From assembly GCA_025937835.1 (NCBI GenBank), contig JAICQO010000021.1, positions 1 through 64,000 of the forward strand: a stretch of DNA of 64,000 bases, read 5' to 3'. The translations under genes were made by a program, and so were the position numbers. Under the pieces are notes generated by a model. That model ran no database searches and was not told where the DNA came from. It saw nothing but the letters and a program-made list of their open reading frames with translations. Shown here piece by piece: positions 51,776 through 60,823 of the stretch (position 1 is the stretch's first letter; each line of letters begins with the position of its first letter). Source of the DNA: Polyangiaceae bacterium. GTDB lineage: Bacteria; Myxococcota_A; Polyangia; Polyangiales; Polyangiaceae.

Positions 51776-53317
51776 ATGAACATGCTCTTTCGCGCCGAGG
51801 AACGCCGCTTCGCCAGCGCGGTGGCGCGCATCGCTTACGACAATCCGTTTTCCCCGGAGCGCATCGAGAGCGAGCGTGAGGCGCTCGGCAGTCGTTTCTC
51901 GGACAGCGGCAGCGTCTGGTCACCGGACGGGTCGCACGCGGAGAGCCAGGGCTTTCACCGCGAGCGCCCGAACGTGATCCAGCTTCGAGATCTGAGCTTC
52001 CTCCTCGCCCACGGCCTCCGCGACAAGCTGGACGCTTCGCGCGCGGACCTCACGGCGCAGGATCTGGAGCTCTACGAAGACCTTTGTTTGTACGCGCTGT
52101 TTGCGCGCTACGAGTTCTACCTGTTCCAGCTTGCCACCGACGAGTCGGCTCAGACCAAGAAGGCCGCCTTCTATCCGGACTTCCGGCGCGATTTCCAGCG
52201 GCTCCTGGTCGAGCCTGGGCTGCCGTTCCCTTCGAAGCTCGACGCAGCGGGTGCGCTGGCATTTTTCTTCCAGATCCGCCGCGCTTTTCACTACATTTTC
52301 CGCTACCTGCTCGGCACCTCGCGGCCCGTCGCCGAGCTCCGCGCCGAGACCTGGCACTCGGTGTTCACGCACGACTTGCGGCGCTACCGCAGCAGTGTGT
52401 ACCGCCACATGGCGGACATTCCGACGCTGATCGTCGGACCGTCGGGAACCGGTAAGGACCTGGTCGCACAGGCGATCGGCCACTCGCGCTACCTCGCGTT
52501 CGACGAGGCCAAGCAGCGCTTCGTCGACGCGTTCTCGAAGCAGTACCACCCGCTCAGCGTGTCGGCGCTGTCGCGCGGGGTGATCGAGTCGGAGCTGTTC
52601 GGCCACCGCCGCGGGGCGTTCACCGGAGCGCTCGAGGATCGTCAAGGCTGGTTCGAGCACTGCGGCCCGGACGGCAGCGTGTTCCTCGACGAGATCGGCG
52701 ATCTGTTGCCCGAGCTCCAGGTGAAGCTGTTGCGCGTGCTGCAAACGCGCGAGTTCCAGCGCATCGGTGAGACGGAGCGCCGGGTATTTCTGGGTAAAAT
52801 GCTGGCGGCGACGCACCGCGATCTCGACGCCGGCATCCGTGAGGGTTGGTTTCGGGAGGATCTGTATTACCGCCTGTGCGCCGACCGGATCCAGACGCCG
52901 AGCTTGTTCGAGCGGCTCGAGAACGACCCCGGAGAGCTCGCGCTGCTGGTGGGCGCGCTCAGCGAGCGCATCGCCGGCCCGGAGCACGGCAGCCAGGTGG
53001 CCACGGAGGTGCTGGCGTGGATCGAGGCGGAGCTCGGGCCTCGCTACGCGTGGCCGGGCAACGTGCGCGAGCTCGAGCAGTGCGTGCGCAACGTGCTGGT
53101 GCGCAAACGCTACGTGCCGGCGCGTCGCAAGAGCGCCGCCGGCGAGCTCGACCGCGCGCTATTGGAGGCGCGCCTCGACGCAGAAGCGCTGCTCGACCGC
53201 TACGCGGCGCTCGTTTATCGCGAAACCGGCAGCTACGTCGAAACCGGCAGGCGCCTGGGGCTCGACCGACGCACCGTCAAGGAGCGAGCCGAGCGCGGTT
53301 CGAAGCTCGTCGAGTGA
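51776..53317 (+). CDS. Sigma54-dependent transcriptional activator with novel N-terminal domain
   Basis: The 513-residue protein has a central AAA+ domain (about 200-430): Walker A GPSGTGKD (about 220), GAFTGA sigma54-contact loop (about 280, in RRGAFTGALEDRQGW), Walker B VFLDEIGD, and GNVRELEQ sensor region. The C-terminus has a Fis-type helix-turn-helix (YVETGRRLGLDRRTVKERA). The first 190 residues lack a receiver, PAS or GAF domain and look helical with aromatic clusters (YALFARYEFYLFQLATDESA). The gene is divergent from pspA. No clear ribosome binding site precedes ATG 51776; ATG 51782 is also in frame. Confidence 0.85.
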   Translation: MNMLFRAEERRFASAVARIAYDNPFSPERIESEREALGSRFSDSGSVWSPDGSHAESQGFHRERPNVIQLRDLSFLLAHGLRDKLDASRADLTAQDLELYEDLCLYALFARYEFYLFQLATDESAQTKKAAFYPDFRRDFQRLLVEPGLPFPSKLDAAGALAFFFQIRRAFHYIFRYLLGTSRPVAELRAETWHSVFTHDLRRYRSSVYRHMADIPTLIVGPSGTGKDLVAQAIGHSRYLAFDEAKQRFVDAFSKQYHPLSVSALSRGVIESELFGHRRGAFTGALEDRQGWFEHCGPDGSVFLDEIGDLLPELQVKLLRVLQTREFQRIGETERRVFLGKMLAATHRDLDAGIREGWFREDLYYRLCADRIQTPSLFERLENDPGELALLVGALSERIAGPEHGSQVATEVLAWIEAELGPRYAWPGNVRELEQCVRNVLVRKRYVPARRKSAAGELDRALLEARLDAEALLDRYAALVYRETGSYVETGRRLGLDRRTVKERAERGSKLVE

Positions 53318-53338
53318 GCCGCGCGGGATGCGGAGCCC

Positions 53339-54265
53339 TTACAGCGGGCTCATCGAGGTGTCGTCGATGTAGTAACTCGCGGTCGCGTCGGTGCTCTCGA
53401 CGTAGACGAGCAGCTTGCTGGGAACGCAGCTGCCCGGGATGCTGAGCGTGCCGTGGAGCTCCACCCAGGCGGAGCTCGTAGCGTTCTCTGCGCTGTCGAG
53501 CCAGACGAACTGCTCCCCGCTGCAGCCTTGAAGCTCGCGCGTCAGCCGGAGCGTGCTGCTCGGGCTGCCCGCTGCGAGGCGAGCCCAGACGGTGACCGCG
53601 TAAGCGTCGCCCGCCGTGACCAGCGATCTCACGTCGTATTCTGCACCGTGCCAGTTCGCCGTACGGCCCGTCACCTTCAACGAGGACTCGCCCGAGTGGC
53701 TTTGCTCGTCGGTGACCGTCAGCGTCGCGGTGCCGCGGGCGCGCCAGCCGTCGGGGTCCGACTGCTCGAAGCCGTAGCTCATCAGTACGTTGTCGGGCGG
53801 CCCACCCGTGCTCGGCGCGCCCCCCGTAGGAGCGCTGCCGCCGGTTGCGGGCACGCCGCCCGTGGGGTCGACTCCGCCCGTTGACGAGACGGCTCCGCCG
53901 GTGGCTGGCGCGCCACCCGTCGGGCTGCGTCCACCCGTTGCGCCGCCCGTTGCCGGGGCTCTCCCACCTGTCGCGGGCGCGCCGCCCGTCGGAGCTCTGC
54001 CTCCGGTGGCGTTGACACCGCCGGTCGCCCTGCCACCGGTGGCCGGTGCGCCGCCAGTTCCATTACCGCCGGTGCTGGAGCTTCGCCCGCCCGTCGAGGT
54101 GCCGCCGGTCGCTACCGCGCCGCCGCTTCCGTCCCGTCCGCCGACGTCGTCAGCGTAGGACAATTCGGCTTCTGCGCAGCCGCTCGCCCACAGACCGGGC
54201 GCTCCGACGAAGAAAGCGAGAGTGATGAGCCCGGTGCAGACGTGTGGGGTGCGCGCGTTCCGCAT
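53339..54265 (-). CDS. Lipoprotein with TGG repeats and C-terminal carbohydrate-binding-like domain
   Basis: The 308-residue protein has a lipobox (WASGC, about residue 29) and a low-complexity stalk of (TGG/ATGG/APTGG)-type repeats (about 45-155). A C-terminal domain of about 150 residues resembles CBM4_9 (CenC-like): MSYGFEQSDPDGWRARGTATLTV, SHSGESSLKVTGRTANWHG, and AYAVTVWARLAAG, ending YYIDDTSM. The stalk displays the lectin-like head on the cell surface. The same architecture recurs in the 3-kb lipoprotein and the GH8 enzyme. Confidence 0.75.
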   Translation of the reverse strand: MRNARTPHVCTGLITLAFFVGAPGLWASGCAEAELSYADDVGGRDGSGGAVATGGTSTGGRSSSTGGNGTGGAPATGGRATGGVNATGGRAPTGGAPATGGRAPATGGATGGRSPTGGAPATGGAVSSTGGVDPTGGVPATGGSAPTGGAPSTGGPPDNVLMSYGFEQSDPDGWRARGTATLTVTDEQSHSGESSLKVTGRTANWHGAEYDVRSLVTAGDAYAVTVWARLAAGSPSSTLRLTRELQGCSGEQFVWLDSAENATSSAWVELHGTLSIPGSCVPSKLLVYVESTDATASYYIDDTSMSPL

Positions 54266-54339
54266 GGCAAACGATAAAGATACGCACTTCTCCGCTCAGC
54301 GCGAGCAACTCCCGGTCTAAAAACGAGAATCGATAGGTG

Positions 54340-54373
54340 CTTGTGTGCCGCTATAGGTCGCCCGCCACACAAG
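54340..54373 (-). terminator. Inverted repeat 3' of the 54395-55072 gene
   Basis: CTTGTGTG (54340-54347) and CACACAAG (54366-54373) form perfect 8-bp arms around an 18-nt loop, about 22 nt past the stop codon at 54395. A T-run (TTTTT, minus strand) lies about 20 nt beyond, not adjacent. Confidence 0.4.
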
Positions 54374-54394
54374 GCGGCAGAAGCGCCGACGTCG

Positions 54395-55072
54395 TTACTG
54401 CTCGGCTTGTTCGAGCGAGAGCAGCGGCTTCTTCGGCTGCGACTTCCAGTGGCGCGTGGTGCCCTCGACCTGGAGCTCGCGGCCTTGTTCGTCTACCTGC
54501 GGCGGGCTCACGGTCTCGATGCACTCGCGTGTCAGAAAATTGCAGCTCGTCTCCGTGCTCTCTCCCGTGATCGCGTCGGCGCTCCTCCGGTCTTCACCGA
54601 TCCACTCGAAGAGGCGGCGCGAGCGGTTCCACCGGAAGCGGTTCAGCCAGGTCGTGAATTGGCGCGAACCCGAGATCTGGTCCACGAGCAACACGCCCTT
54701 TTGAATCTCGATCGACGGCATGCCCTCGCCGCCCTTCGCGCCCGAGCACATCCAGCACGAGACGAGCCCCACGTTCGAGCCGCCGAGCACGTAACCCGAG
54801 TCACGCTGGAGTAACGCGAGGACCGCTCGTTCGCGGTCGCCCTCGGGCCCGTCCTCGAGCAACACCAACACGGTGTCCGGCTTCTTGTCGGCGTCGAGGT
54901 CGCCTTCGACCGTGACCTCGACCGACCAGCCCTTCGGGACGAACGCAGCGGGCGTCGGGCCGCGCTTGGGGAGCGCCGCGATCGCCGCCCGAGCGCGCGG
55001 AAGCTCCGCGCTCGCCGTCAGGGTCGAGAACAATGCCGCTACGGCCAAGCAACCACTTCCGAACCGCACCAT
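54395..55072 (-). CDS. Secreted protein with VCBS/FG-GAP-like calcium-binding segment
   Basis: The 225-residue protein has a signal peptide ending near TASAELP (about residue 22). Near residue 55 is EGDLDADKKPDTVLVLLEDG, a D-x-D-x-D loop typical of calcium-binding FG-GAP/dockerin-like repeats. The rest is unassigned, with CWMCSG and further Cys. ATG 55072 (MVRFGSG) is preferred because it exposes the signal; longer in-frame starts exist. It is divergent from nhaA. Confidence 0.65.
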   Translation of the reverse strand: MVRFGSGCLAVAALFSTLTASAELPRARAAIAALPKRGPTPAAFVPKGWSVEVTVEGDLDADKKPDTVLVLLEDGPEGDRERAVLALLQRDSGYVLGGSNVGLVSCWMCSGAKGGEGMPSIEIQKGVLLVDQISGSRQFTTWLNRFRWNRSRRLFEWIGEDRRSADAITGESTETSCNFLTRECIETVSPPQVDEQGRELQVEGTTRHWKSQPKKPLLSLEQAEQ

Positions 55073-55275
55073 GGCAGAGACAACGCTGGAGCTCGTGGAA
55101 CCCATCCGCACCCCCGCGATTGCAGCATTTCGGCGACTCGGGAGTCGACCACGCCACAGAACCGTGCGAAAGTCCCCGAGATTTCGACGCAATCAAGGGT
55201 GCGGCAAGCCACGCCGCAGGACAACGGATAGTCGGGCCGCTATCCCGCCGGGAACCGCCCGGCCAAGTGAAACCC

Positions 55276-56697
55276 ATGTCGTCTGCACCCACCCCCTCGA
55301 GCCCGCTCGCCTCGCCTCCTCCCGAAGCGTGGGAGCCGCTGGTGCGCTTCGCGCGGCTCGCCGGCAAACCGCTCGAGCGCTTCCTTCGGATCGAAGCTGC
55401 CAGCGGAATCCTGCTCTTGGCCGCTGCTGCCGCCGCGTTGGCTCTGGCCAATTCGCCTTGGGCGGAGTCCTACTTCGCCTTCTGGCACGCGACGCTCGGG
55501 ATCCGCGTCGGCCCGTTCGTCTTCGAACGCTCCCTCGAGTGGTTCGTGAACGACGGCCTGATGGTGATCTTTTTCTTCGTGGTGGGCGTCGAGATCCGGC
55601 GCGAGATCCACGAGGGAGAGCTCTCGGAGTGGAGGCGTGCGGCGCTGCCGGCGGCCGCGGCGCTCGGAGGGATGCTCGCGCCCGCGGCGATCTATTTGTT
55701 GCTCGCGGGAGCACCCGAGACGCGCTCGGGCTGGGGCGTGCCGATGGCGACGGACATCGCCTTCGCCGTCGGCATCCTCACCTTGCTCGGAAAGCGCGTG
55801 CCTGCGGCGCTGCGCGTGCTGCTTCTGGCGCTGGCCGTGATCGACGATCTCGGAGCGATAGTGGTAATCGCCCTGTTCTATTCCGGCGGGGTCGCCGCAT
55901 CCGGGCTGATCATCGCCGCTTGTGGGCTGGCCGGGGTGATGGTGATGCAGCGCTTCGGAGTTCGCACCAAACTCTGGTACATCGCACCAGCGCTCGTGGC
56001 CTGGGCCGGTGTTTACGCGGCCGGCATCCATCCGACGATCGCCGGCGTGATCGTCGGACTGATGACGCCCGTTCGAGTCTGGCTCGGTCCGAGCGGTTTT
56101 CGAGCCGGCGTGCAGAAGGAGCTCGATCACCTGGCGAGCGCCGAGAGCCGGCAGCAGTTGTCGCCGCACGAGCTCTCGCAAACCCTGGTGCACGTGGACG
56201 CCGCACGGCGCGAAGCCGTGTCTCCGGCGGAGGGCCTCATCCACGCGCTCCATCCGTGGGTCGCCTTCGGCATCATGCCGATTTTCGCCCTGGCGAACGC
56301 GGGCGTCACGGTCTCGTCCGGCGCGCTCGGCGGGGCGACCTGGACCGTGCTCCTGGCCGTGGCCGCGGGCCTGGTGATCGGCAAGCCGATTGGCATTCTG
56401 CTCTTCAGCTGGCTCACGCTGCGCCTGCGGATCAGCGCGCTGCCGAAGGGGCTCGGCTTGGGACACTTAGTGGTGCTCGGAACCGTCGCGGGCGTGGGCT
56501 TCACGATGGCACTGTTCATCGCGCAGCTCGCCTTCGCGGATCCGGAGTTACTCGCGGCAGCCAAGCTCGGCGTGCTGATAGCCAGCGGCGTCGCCGCTAT
56601 TTTGGGCCTCACGCTCGGCATGCTGTTTCTGAAGCAAGAGGTCGTAGAGGGGGCCGCCACCTCCGCGGACGACGCGGAGCGGTCGACGGAAGCGTGA
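55276..56697 (+). CDS. nhaA: Na+/H+ antiporter NhaA
   Basis: The 473-residue protein has 12 predicted membrane segments and the diagnostic features of NhaA: the ion-binding AspAsp pair in LAVIDDLGAI (Asp190/Asp191), WGVPMATDIAFAVGIL (helix IV/XI region) and GVGFTMALFIAQLAF. It exchanges Na+ or Li+ for protons and protects from salt and alkaline pH. The first 40 residues are a Pro/Ser-rich extension. Its stop overlaps the DUF389 start (GTGA). Confidence 0.95.
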   Translation: MSSAPTPSSPLASPPPEAWEPLVRFARLAGKPLERFLRIEAASGILLLAAAAAALALANSPWAESYFAFWHATLGIRVGPFVFERSLEWFVNDGLMVIFFFVVGVEIRREIHEGELSEWRRAALPAAAALGGMLAPAAIYLLLAGAPETRSGWGVPMATDIAFAVGILTLLGKRVPAALRVLLLALAVIDDLGAIVVIALFYSGGVAASGLIIAACGLAGVMVMQRFGVRTKLWYIAPALVAWAGVYAAGIHPTIAGVIVGLMTPVRVWLGPSGFRAGVQKELDHLASAESRQQLSPHELSQTLVHVDAARREAVSPAEGLIHALHPWVAFGIMPIFALANAGVTVSSGALGGATWTVLLAVAAGLVIGKPIGILLFSWLTLRLRISALPKGLGLGHLVVLGTVAGVGFTMALFIAQLAFADPELLAAAKLGVLIASGVAAILGLTLGMLFLKQEVVEGAATSADDAERSTEA

Positions 56698-58412
56698 GCC
56701 CCGCACTGCGAACTCTCTCGCGTATTCGGCGCCTTCAGGACACGCTCCTGAACGTGCTCGGGCACGATGCCGAGAGCCGCTCCGCCGTGGTCGCGAACAT
56801 GCTGCACCGGGACGCCAGCGAGTCGACCGCCTACTGGCTGCAGCTCGTCGTCTCGGTCGGCATCGCCACGCTCGGGCTCGTCGTCGGCAGCGCGGCGGTG
56901 GTGATCGGCGCCATGCTCGTCGCGCCGCTGATGGGGCCGATCGTCGGCCTTGCGATGGGCCTCGCCGCGGGCTCCCCCTTCCTCGTGCTCCGCACCGCCG
57001 GGCGCATCGTGCTGAGCGTCGTCGTCGCCGTCGCAGGCGCGGCGACGATTACGATGATGCTGCCATTCCACGAGCTCAACTCCGAGATCGCGGCGCGCAC
57101 CTCGCCGACGCTGCTGGATCTGATCACGGCCGGGTTTTGCGCGCTAATCGGCGTTTATGCTTCGCTGCGAGCGGGGGCCGGCACCGATATCGCGACGACC
57201 GCAGCCGGGACGTCGATCAGTATTTCACTCGTGCCACCGCTGTGTGCCAGCGGCTATGGCGCCGGTATCGCCTCCTGGACGATCGGCGGGGGTGCCGCCC
57301 TGCTGTTCTTGACCAACCTGGTGGCGATCGTCGTGGTCGGGACGGTGGCCTTCGTGGCATCCGGCTTCAACCGCGTCGACGTGGTGGCGCTCGAACACTA
57401 CGAGCTCGAGCGCGGCGGCCAGGGCGCACCGATCGCCCGAAGCCTCGCGCGCCGGCTGTCTTGGGTGTTCGAGTCGCGTTGGGGCTCTGCGCTGCGCTTC
57501 TTGATGCCGTTCGCGCTGCTCGCGGCGGTCTACCTCCCGCTCCGGCGCGCGCTGGACGAGGTCGCGTGGGAGGTGCGGGTTCGAGCCGCGATCCGGCTCG
57601 CGATCGAGGACGAGACGGCGCGAGTGGTCCAGAGCCGCGTCCGCGTCGAACGCCACGAGGTCGAGCTCGTGCTGGTCGTCGTGGGGAAGACCCGCGACGC
57701 CGAGGGTCTGCGCGAGCGGATGGACAAGAAGATCCGAGCCGCCGCCGGCGTCGCTCCGCACCTCGAAATTTTGGCCGTTCCGGACGCGCACGCGATCGCG
57801 GGTATCGAATCCTCGTTGCTGACTCCGAAGGTCGCGGCCACGGCCGTGCAGGTCGCGCCCTCGCCGAGCGCGGAGCTCGACGAGGTTCGGGGCCGGATCC
57901 GCAGAGCGGTGGAAGCCGCCTGGCCGAGCGCATCCGCGGGTGAGCCGGCCGCGATCGATGTCGGGACGATGAGCGACGAGGTCGTCTCCATTCGCATCGT
58001 GCATCTCGGAACGCCGCTCAGCGCCGACGGTGCAGAGGCCGTTCAGCGCGCAGTAGAACGCGTGCTCGAGCGCGAGCTGCGGCTGTTCGACGTCGCGGTG
58101 CCGGCGACGGAGCTGACGCGAAAAGACGGCGATCTCGCGTTCATCGCCAACGTCAGCGCCGGGCTTCGCGATACCCTCGAGGTTCTCGGTCTGAGCGTGT
58201 GCGTGGTGCGCCCAGAAAAGCCAGCAGCCGCTCGCCAGGCGGCGGCCGCCGACACCGAGCTCGCAACGGCCCTGGATCAGGCGCTTTCGACGCATCCGCG
58301 CGTGCACGAGCGCGTCGGCGAATCGTGGAGCATTCGCTTCGTCCGAGGCGATTGTGTCCCGCCCGCCGCACCCGCTGCGCCCCCTGCTTCTGCTGCCCCC
58401 GCCGCTCCGTGA
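56694..58412 (+). CDS. DUF389 membrane protein
   Basis: The 572-residue protein has a DUF389 core (about 30-250): SAAVVIGAMLVAPLMGPIVGLAMGLAAGSP, ALIGVYASLRAG, SISLVPPLCASGYGAG, in about six membrane segments. A large soluble C-terminal region follows (about 265-560) with two apparent BON/ferredoxin-like repeats. GTG 56694 overlaps the nhaA stop, so the frame that stays open for 600 further codons upstream is not part of the gene. DUF389 is often next to ion transporters; its activity is unknown. Confidence 0.85.
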   Translation: MSPALRTLSRIRRLQDTLLNVLGHDAESRSAVVANMLHRDASESTAYWLQLVVSVGIATLGLVVGSAAVVIGAMLVAPLMGPIVGLAMGLAAGSPFLVLRTAGRIVLSVVVAVAGAATITMMLPFHELNSEIAARTSPTLLDLITAGFCALIGVYASLRAGAGTDIATTAAGTSISISLVPPLCASGYGAGIASWTIGGGAALLFLTNLVAIVVVGTVAFVASGFNRVDVVALEHYELERGGQGAPIARSLARRLSWVFESRWGSALRFLMPFALLAAVYLPLRRALDEVAWEVRVRAAIRLAIEDETARVVQSRVRVERHEVELVLVVVGKTRDAEGLRERMDKKIRAAAGVAPHLEILAVPDAHAIAGIESSLLTPKVAATAVQVAPSPSAELDEVRGRIRRAVEAAWPSASAGEPAAIDVGTMSDEVVSIRIVHLGTPLSADGAEAVQRAVERVLERELRLFDVAVPATELTRKDGDLAFIANVSAGLRDTLEVLGLSVCVVRPEKPAAARQAAAADTELATALDQALSTHPRVHERVGESWSIRFVRGDCVPPAAPAAPPASAAPAAP

Positions 58413-58522
58413 GTCGACCAAATGGTCTGACCGGGCAGCGCGAAGTGGGGAAACCCAAGCAGCGCGCCGGGCGACCCGAGAGGGTATGATTCGAGCTCGA
58501 ACCATCCGACCGAAAGAGGAAC

Positions 58523-59716
58523 ATGAGCACGAAAGCGGCGTTGGTTTCGGGCGCCGGGATCGCCGGACCAGCCGTCGCGTATTGGCTGCTCCAGCATGAC
58601 TATGCGGTCACGCTCGTCGAGCAAGCGCAGAGCTTGCGCAGGCAAGGCTACATCATCGACTTCTGGGGCGCCGGGTACGATCTCGTGGAACGCATGGGGC
58701 TGCTACCTCAGGTGCTCGCGGCGGGGTACGACGTGCAGGAGCTGCGGCTCGTCGACCAGCGCGGAGGGCGCGTGGGCGGAATCGACGGCAGCCTCTTCAA
58801 GGCGCTCTCGGGCGGCCGCTACACGAGCCTGTCGCGGGCCGATCTCAGTGCCATCCTGTACCGCGCGATCGAGCCGCGCTGCGAGTGCTTGTTTTCGAAT
58901 TCCATCACCGGCATCGATGCGCCCAGTGACGCGAATGAGCCCCTGCTCGTGCACTTCGCGCACGGTTTGCCGCGCCAGTTCGAGCTGGTGGTCGGCGCCG
59001 ACGGATTGCATTCGAACGTCCGAAAGTTGGCGTTCGGCCCGGAGGACCGCTACCAAAAATATCTCGGCTACCTGGTGGCCGCTTTCGAAGTATCCGGATA
59101 TCCGCACCGGGACGAGCAGGTCTACGTGAGCTACTCGGTGCCCGGCAGCCAGGTCGCGCGCTTCGGCCTGCGCGATGACCGAACGATGTTCTTGATAGTC
59201 ACCGCCGAAGCGACGCCGCCCCCGATCGAGCCACACGACCTGCCAGCGCAAAAGGCCTATCTTCGGCGGCGATTCGCCGGCGCCGGCTGGGAATGCGAGG
59301 AGATCCTGGCGGCGCTCGAGCGAACCGAGGCGCTGTACTTCGATCAGGTGAGCCAAATCCATCTCGGGGCGTGGTCCAAGGGTCGCGTCGTTCTGGTCGG
59401 GGACGCCGCATACGCACCGTCGCTGCTCGCGGGTCAGGGTTCCGCGCTCGCCATCATCGGCGCCTACGTCCTGGCCGGTGAGCTCGCCCGTGCGCCGAGC
59501 ATTCGCAGCGGTCTCGCCAACTACGAGAGCCGACTGCGCGGCTTCATGGCTTCGAAGCAGCGGGGGGCCGAGCGGTTCGCCGCGTCGTTCGCGCCGCGCA
59601 CGGCGCTCGGCGTTTTCCTGAGAAACCAGCTGACCAGGGCGATGGCGCTTCGACCCGTCGCGAAGCTCGCGATGCGGGGAGCGCTCTTGGACCGGATCTC
59701 ACTGCCGGACTACTGA
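58523..59716 (+). CDS. FAD-dependent monooxygenase (TetX/PHBH type)
   Basis: The 397-residue protein has the FAD site GAGIAGPAVAYWLLQ (residues 10-24), the DG motif in VVGADGLHSNVR (about 155) and the second FAD motif GRVVLVGDAAYAPSLLAGQG (about 290). These are characteristic of class A flavoprotein monooxygenases such as TetX and PHBH, which hydroxylate aromatic or polyketide substrates. The substrate is unknown. AAAGAGGAAC precedes the ATG. Confidence 0.92.
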   Translation: MSTKAALVSGAGIAGPAVAYWLLQHDYAVTLVEQAQSLRRQGYIIDFWGAGYDLVERMGLLPQVLAAGYDVQELRLVDQRGGRVGGIDGSLFKALSGGRYTSLSRADLSAILYRAIEPRCECLFSNSITGIDAPSDANEPLLVHFAHGLPRQFELVVGADGLHSNVRKLAFGPEDRYQKYLGYLVAAFEVSGYPHRDEQVYVSYSVPGSQVARFGLRDDRTMFLIVTAEATPPPIEPHDLPAQKAYLRRRFAGAGWECEEILAALERTEALYFDQVSQIHLGAWSKGRVVLVGDAAYAPSLLAGQGSALAIIGAYVLAGELARAPSIRSGLANYESRLRGFMASKQRGAERFAASFAPRTALGVFLRNQLTRAMALRPVAKLAMRGALLDRISLPDY

Positions 59717-59744
59717 GCGGCGCGCCGGTTAAGGGCGTGCTTGA

Positions 59745-60821
59745 ATGGGGGCGAGGCGCGGCGTGCAGCTCCAGGAACGGCTGTTGTGGCTTTGTGGGAT
59801 CCCGTCGACGACCGGGACGGAGCAGCGGCTCGCGGACGAGTTGCAAGCCGCGTTCACGGCGATGCGTTTGGCCGAGCCGGTGCGCCGCTACGGCAACTCG
59901 CTGGTGGTTCCGGTAACGCGCGGTCGAGGACCGAAGGTGCTGCTCGTGGCGCAGCTGGACGCCGCCGACGCGGGGCAGCCCTATCAGCCCCGGGAAGAGA
60001 GCGGGTGGATCCTCGGATCCGGCAGCGCCGATCCGAAGAGCGGATTGTGCGTGGCGATCGATCTTTGCGAGCGGCGGCTGCCGCTCCGTGCCGACCTCAC
60101 GCTGGTACTGCACGCGCGCGGTGAGGCCGGCTCGGAGGGCAGCGAGCTGCGCTTCGTGGTGCACCGGGAGCCGGAGTTGATGCGCGCCGACTTTGCGCTG
60201 GTGCTGAAGCCGACCGATAACCGACTGGAGCTCGGCTGCGGTGGGAGCACGCACGCGCTGCTGGCCTTTGCCGGGCGCTCGGCGCACAGCGCGTTTCCGG
60301 GCGCGGGCGTCAACGCGATCCACAAGTTCGCGCGCGTCGCCGAGAAGCTCGCGGCGGCCGAGCCAATCGCGGATCAAGTCGACGGGCTCACCTGGTTCGA
60401 GGTCCTGCAAGCGACGGCCGCGCAAGGCGGCAAGCCGTTGCAGAGCGTGGTCCCGAACGAGCTCGAGGTGTACGTGCACCACAGCTTCGGTCCGAGCACT
60501 TCGCTTCACGACTCCCAAGAGAAGCTGATCGCGCTGATGGACCGGCTCGGCGCGGTCCGCTTCGAGTCGCTGTCGGCGGCCGCCCTGCCGAAGCGCGAGC
60601 ATCCGCTGCTCTGCGCGTTGCAGGAATCGGGCTCGCTGAACATCGGCGCGCACCAGCCGTGGAGCGAAGTCAGCCGCTTCACGGCGCAGGGCGTGGCCAC
60701 CGCGAACTTCGGTCCGGGCGCGGCGCGCTCTGCTCACTCGCGTAACGAGGGGACAGAGCTGAAGTCGCTCGAGGCGGCTTCGGCGATCCTCGCCGGGTGG
60801 CTGACGACGCTGCCCGGCTGA
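59745..60821 (+). CDS. M20-fold protein with altered metal-binding site
   Basis: The 358-residue protein follows the DapE/ArgE fold, with catalytic and dimerisation parts (SSTTGTEQ, SAHSAFPGAGVNAIHKFARV, AHSRNEG). The usual first ligand motif GHxDxVP reads AQLDAAD (His to Gln). The EE pair reads GEAGSEG (second Glu to Ala). The EPT motif reads LKPTD (Glu to Lys). The Asp in GSGSADPKSGL and the final His remain. Three of five expected ligands are lost, so ordinary zinc hydrolysis is unlikely. GTG 59763 is an alternative start. Confidence 0.85.
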   Translation: MGARRGVQLQERLLWLCGIPSTTGTEQRLADELQAAFTAMRLAEPVRRYGNSLVVPVTRGRGPKVLLVAQLDAADAGQPYQPREESGWILGSGSADPKSGLCVAIDLCERRLPLRADLTLVLHARGEAGSEGSELRFVVHREPELMRADFALVLKPTDNRLELGCGGSTHALLAFAGRSAHSAFPGAGVNAIHKFARVAEKLAAAEPIADQVDGLTWFEVLQATAAQGGKPLQSVVPNELEVYVHHSFGPSTSLHDSQEKLIALMDRLGAVRFESLSAAALPKREHPLLCALQESGSLNIGAHQPWSEVSRFTAQGVATANFGPGAARSAHSRNEGTELKSLEAASAILAGWLTTLPG

Positions 60822-60823
60822 CG

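Noticed and set aside
54873-56693. Uninterrupted 607-codon extension upstream of the DUF389 start in the same frame
   Set aside because: It overlaps nhaA entirely in another frame, is Arg/Pro/Ala-rich, and the GTG at 56694 overlapping the nhaA stop marks the real start.
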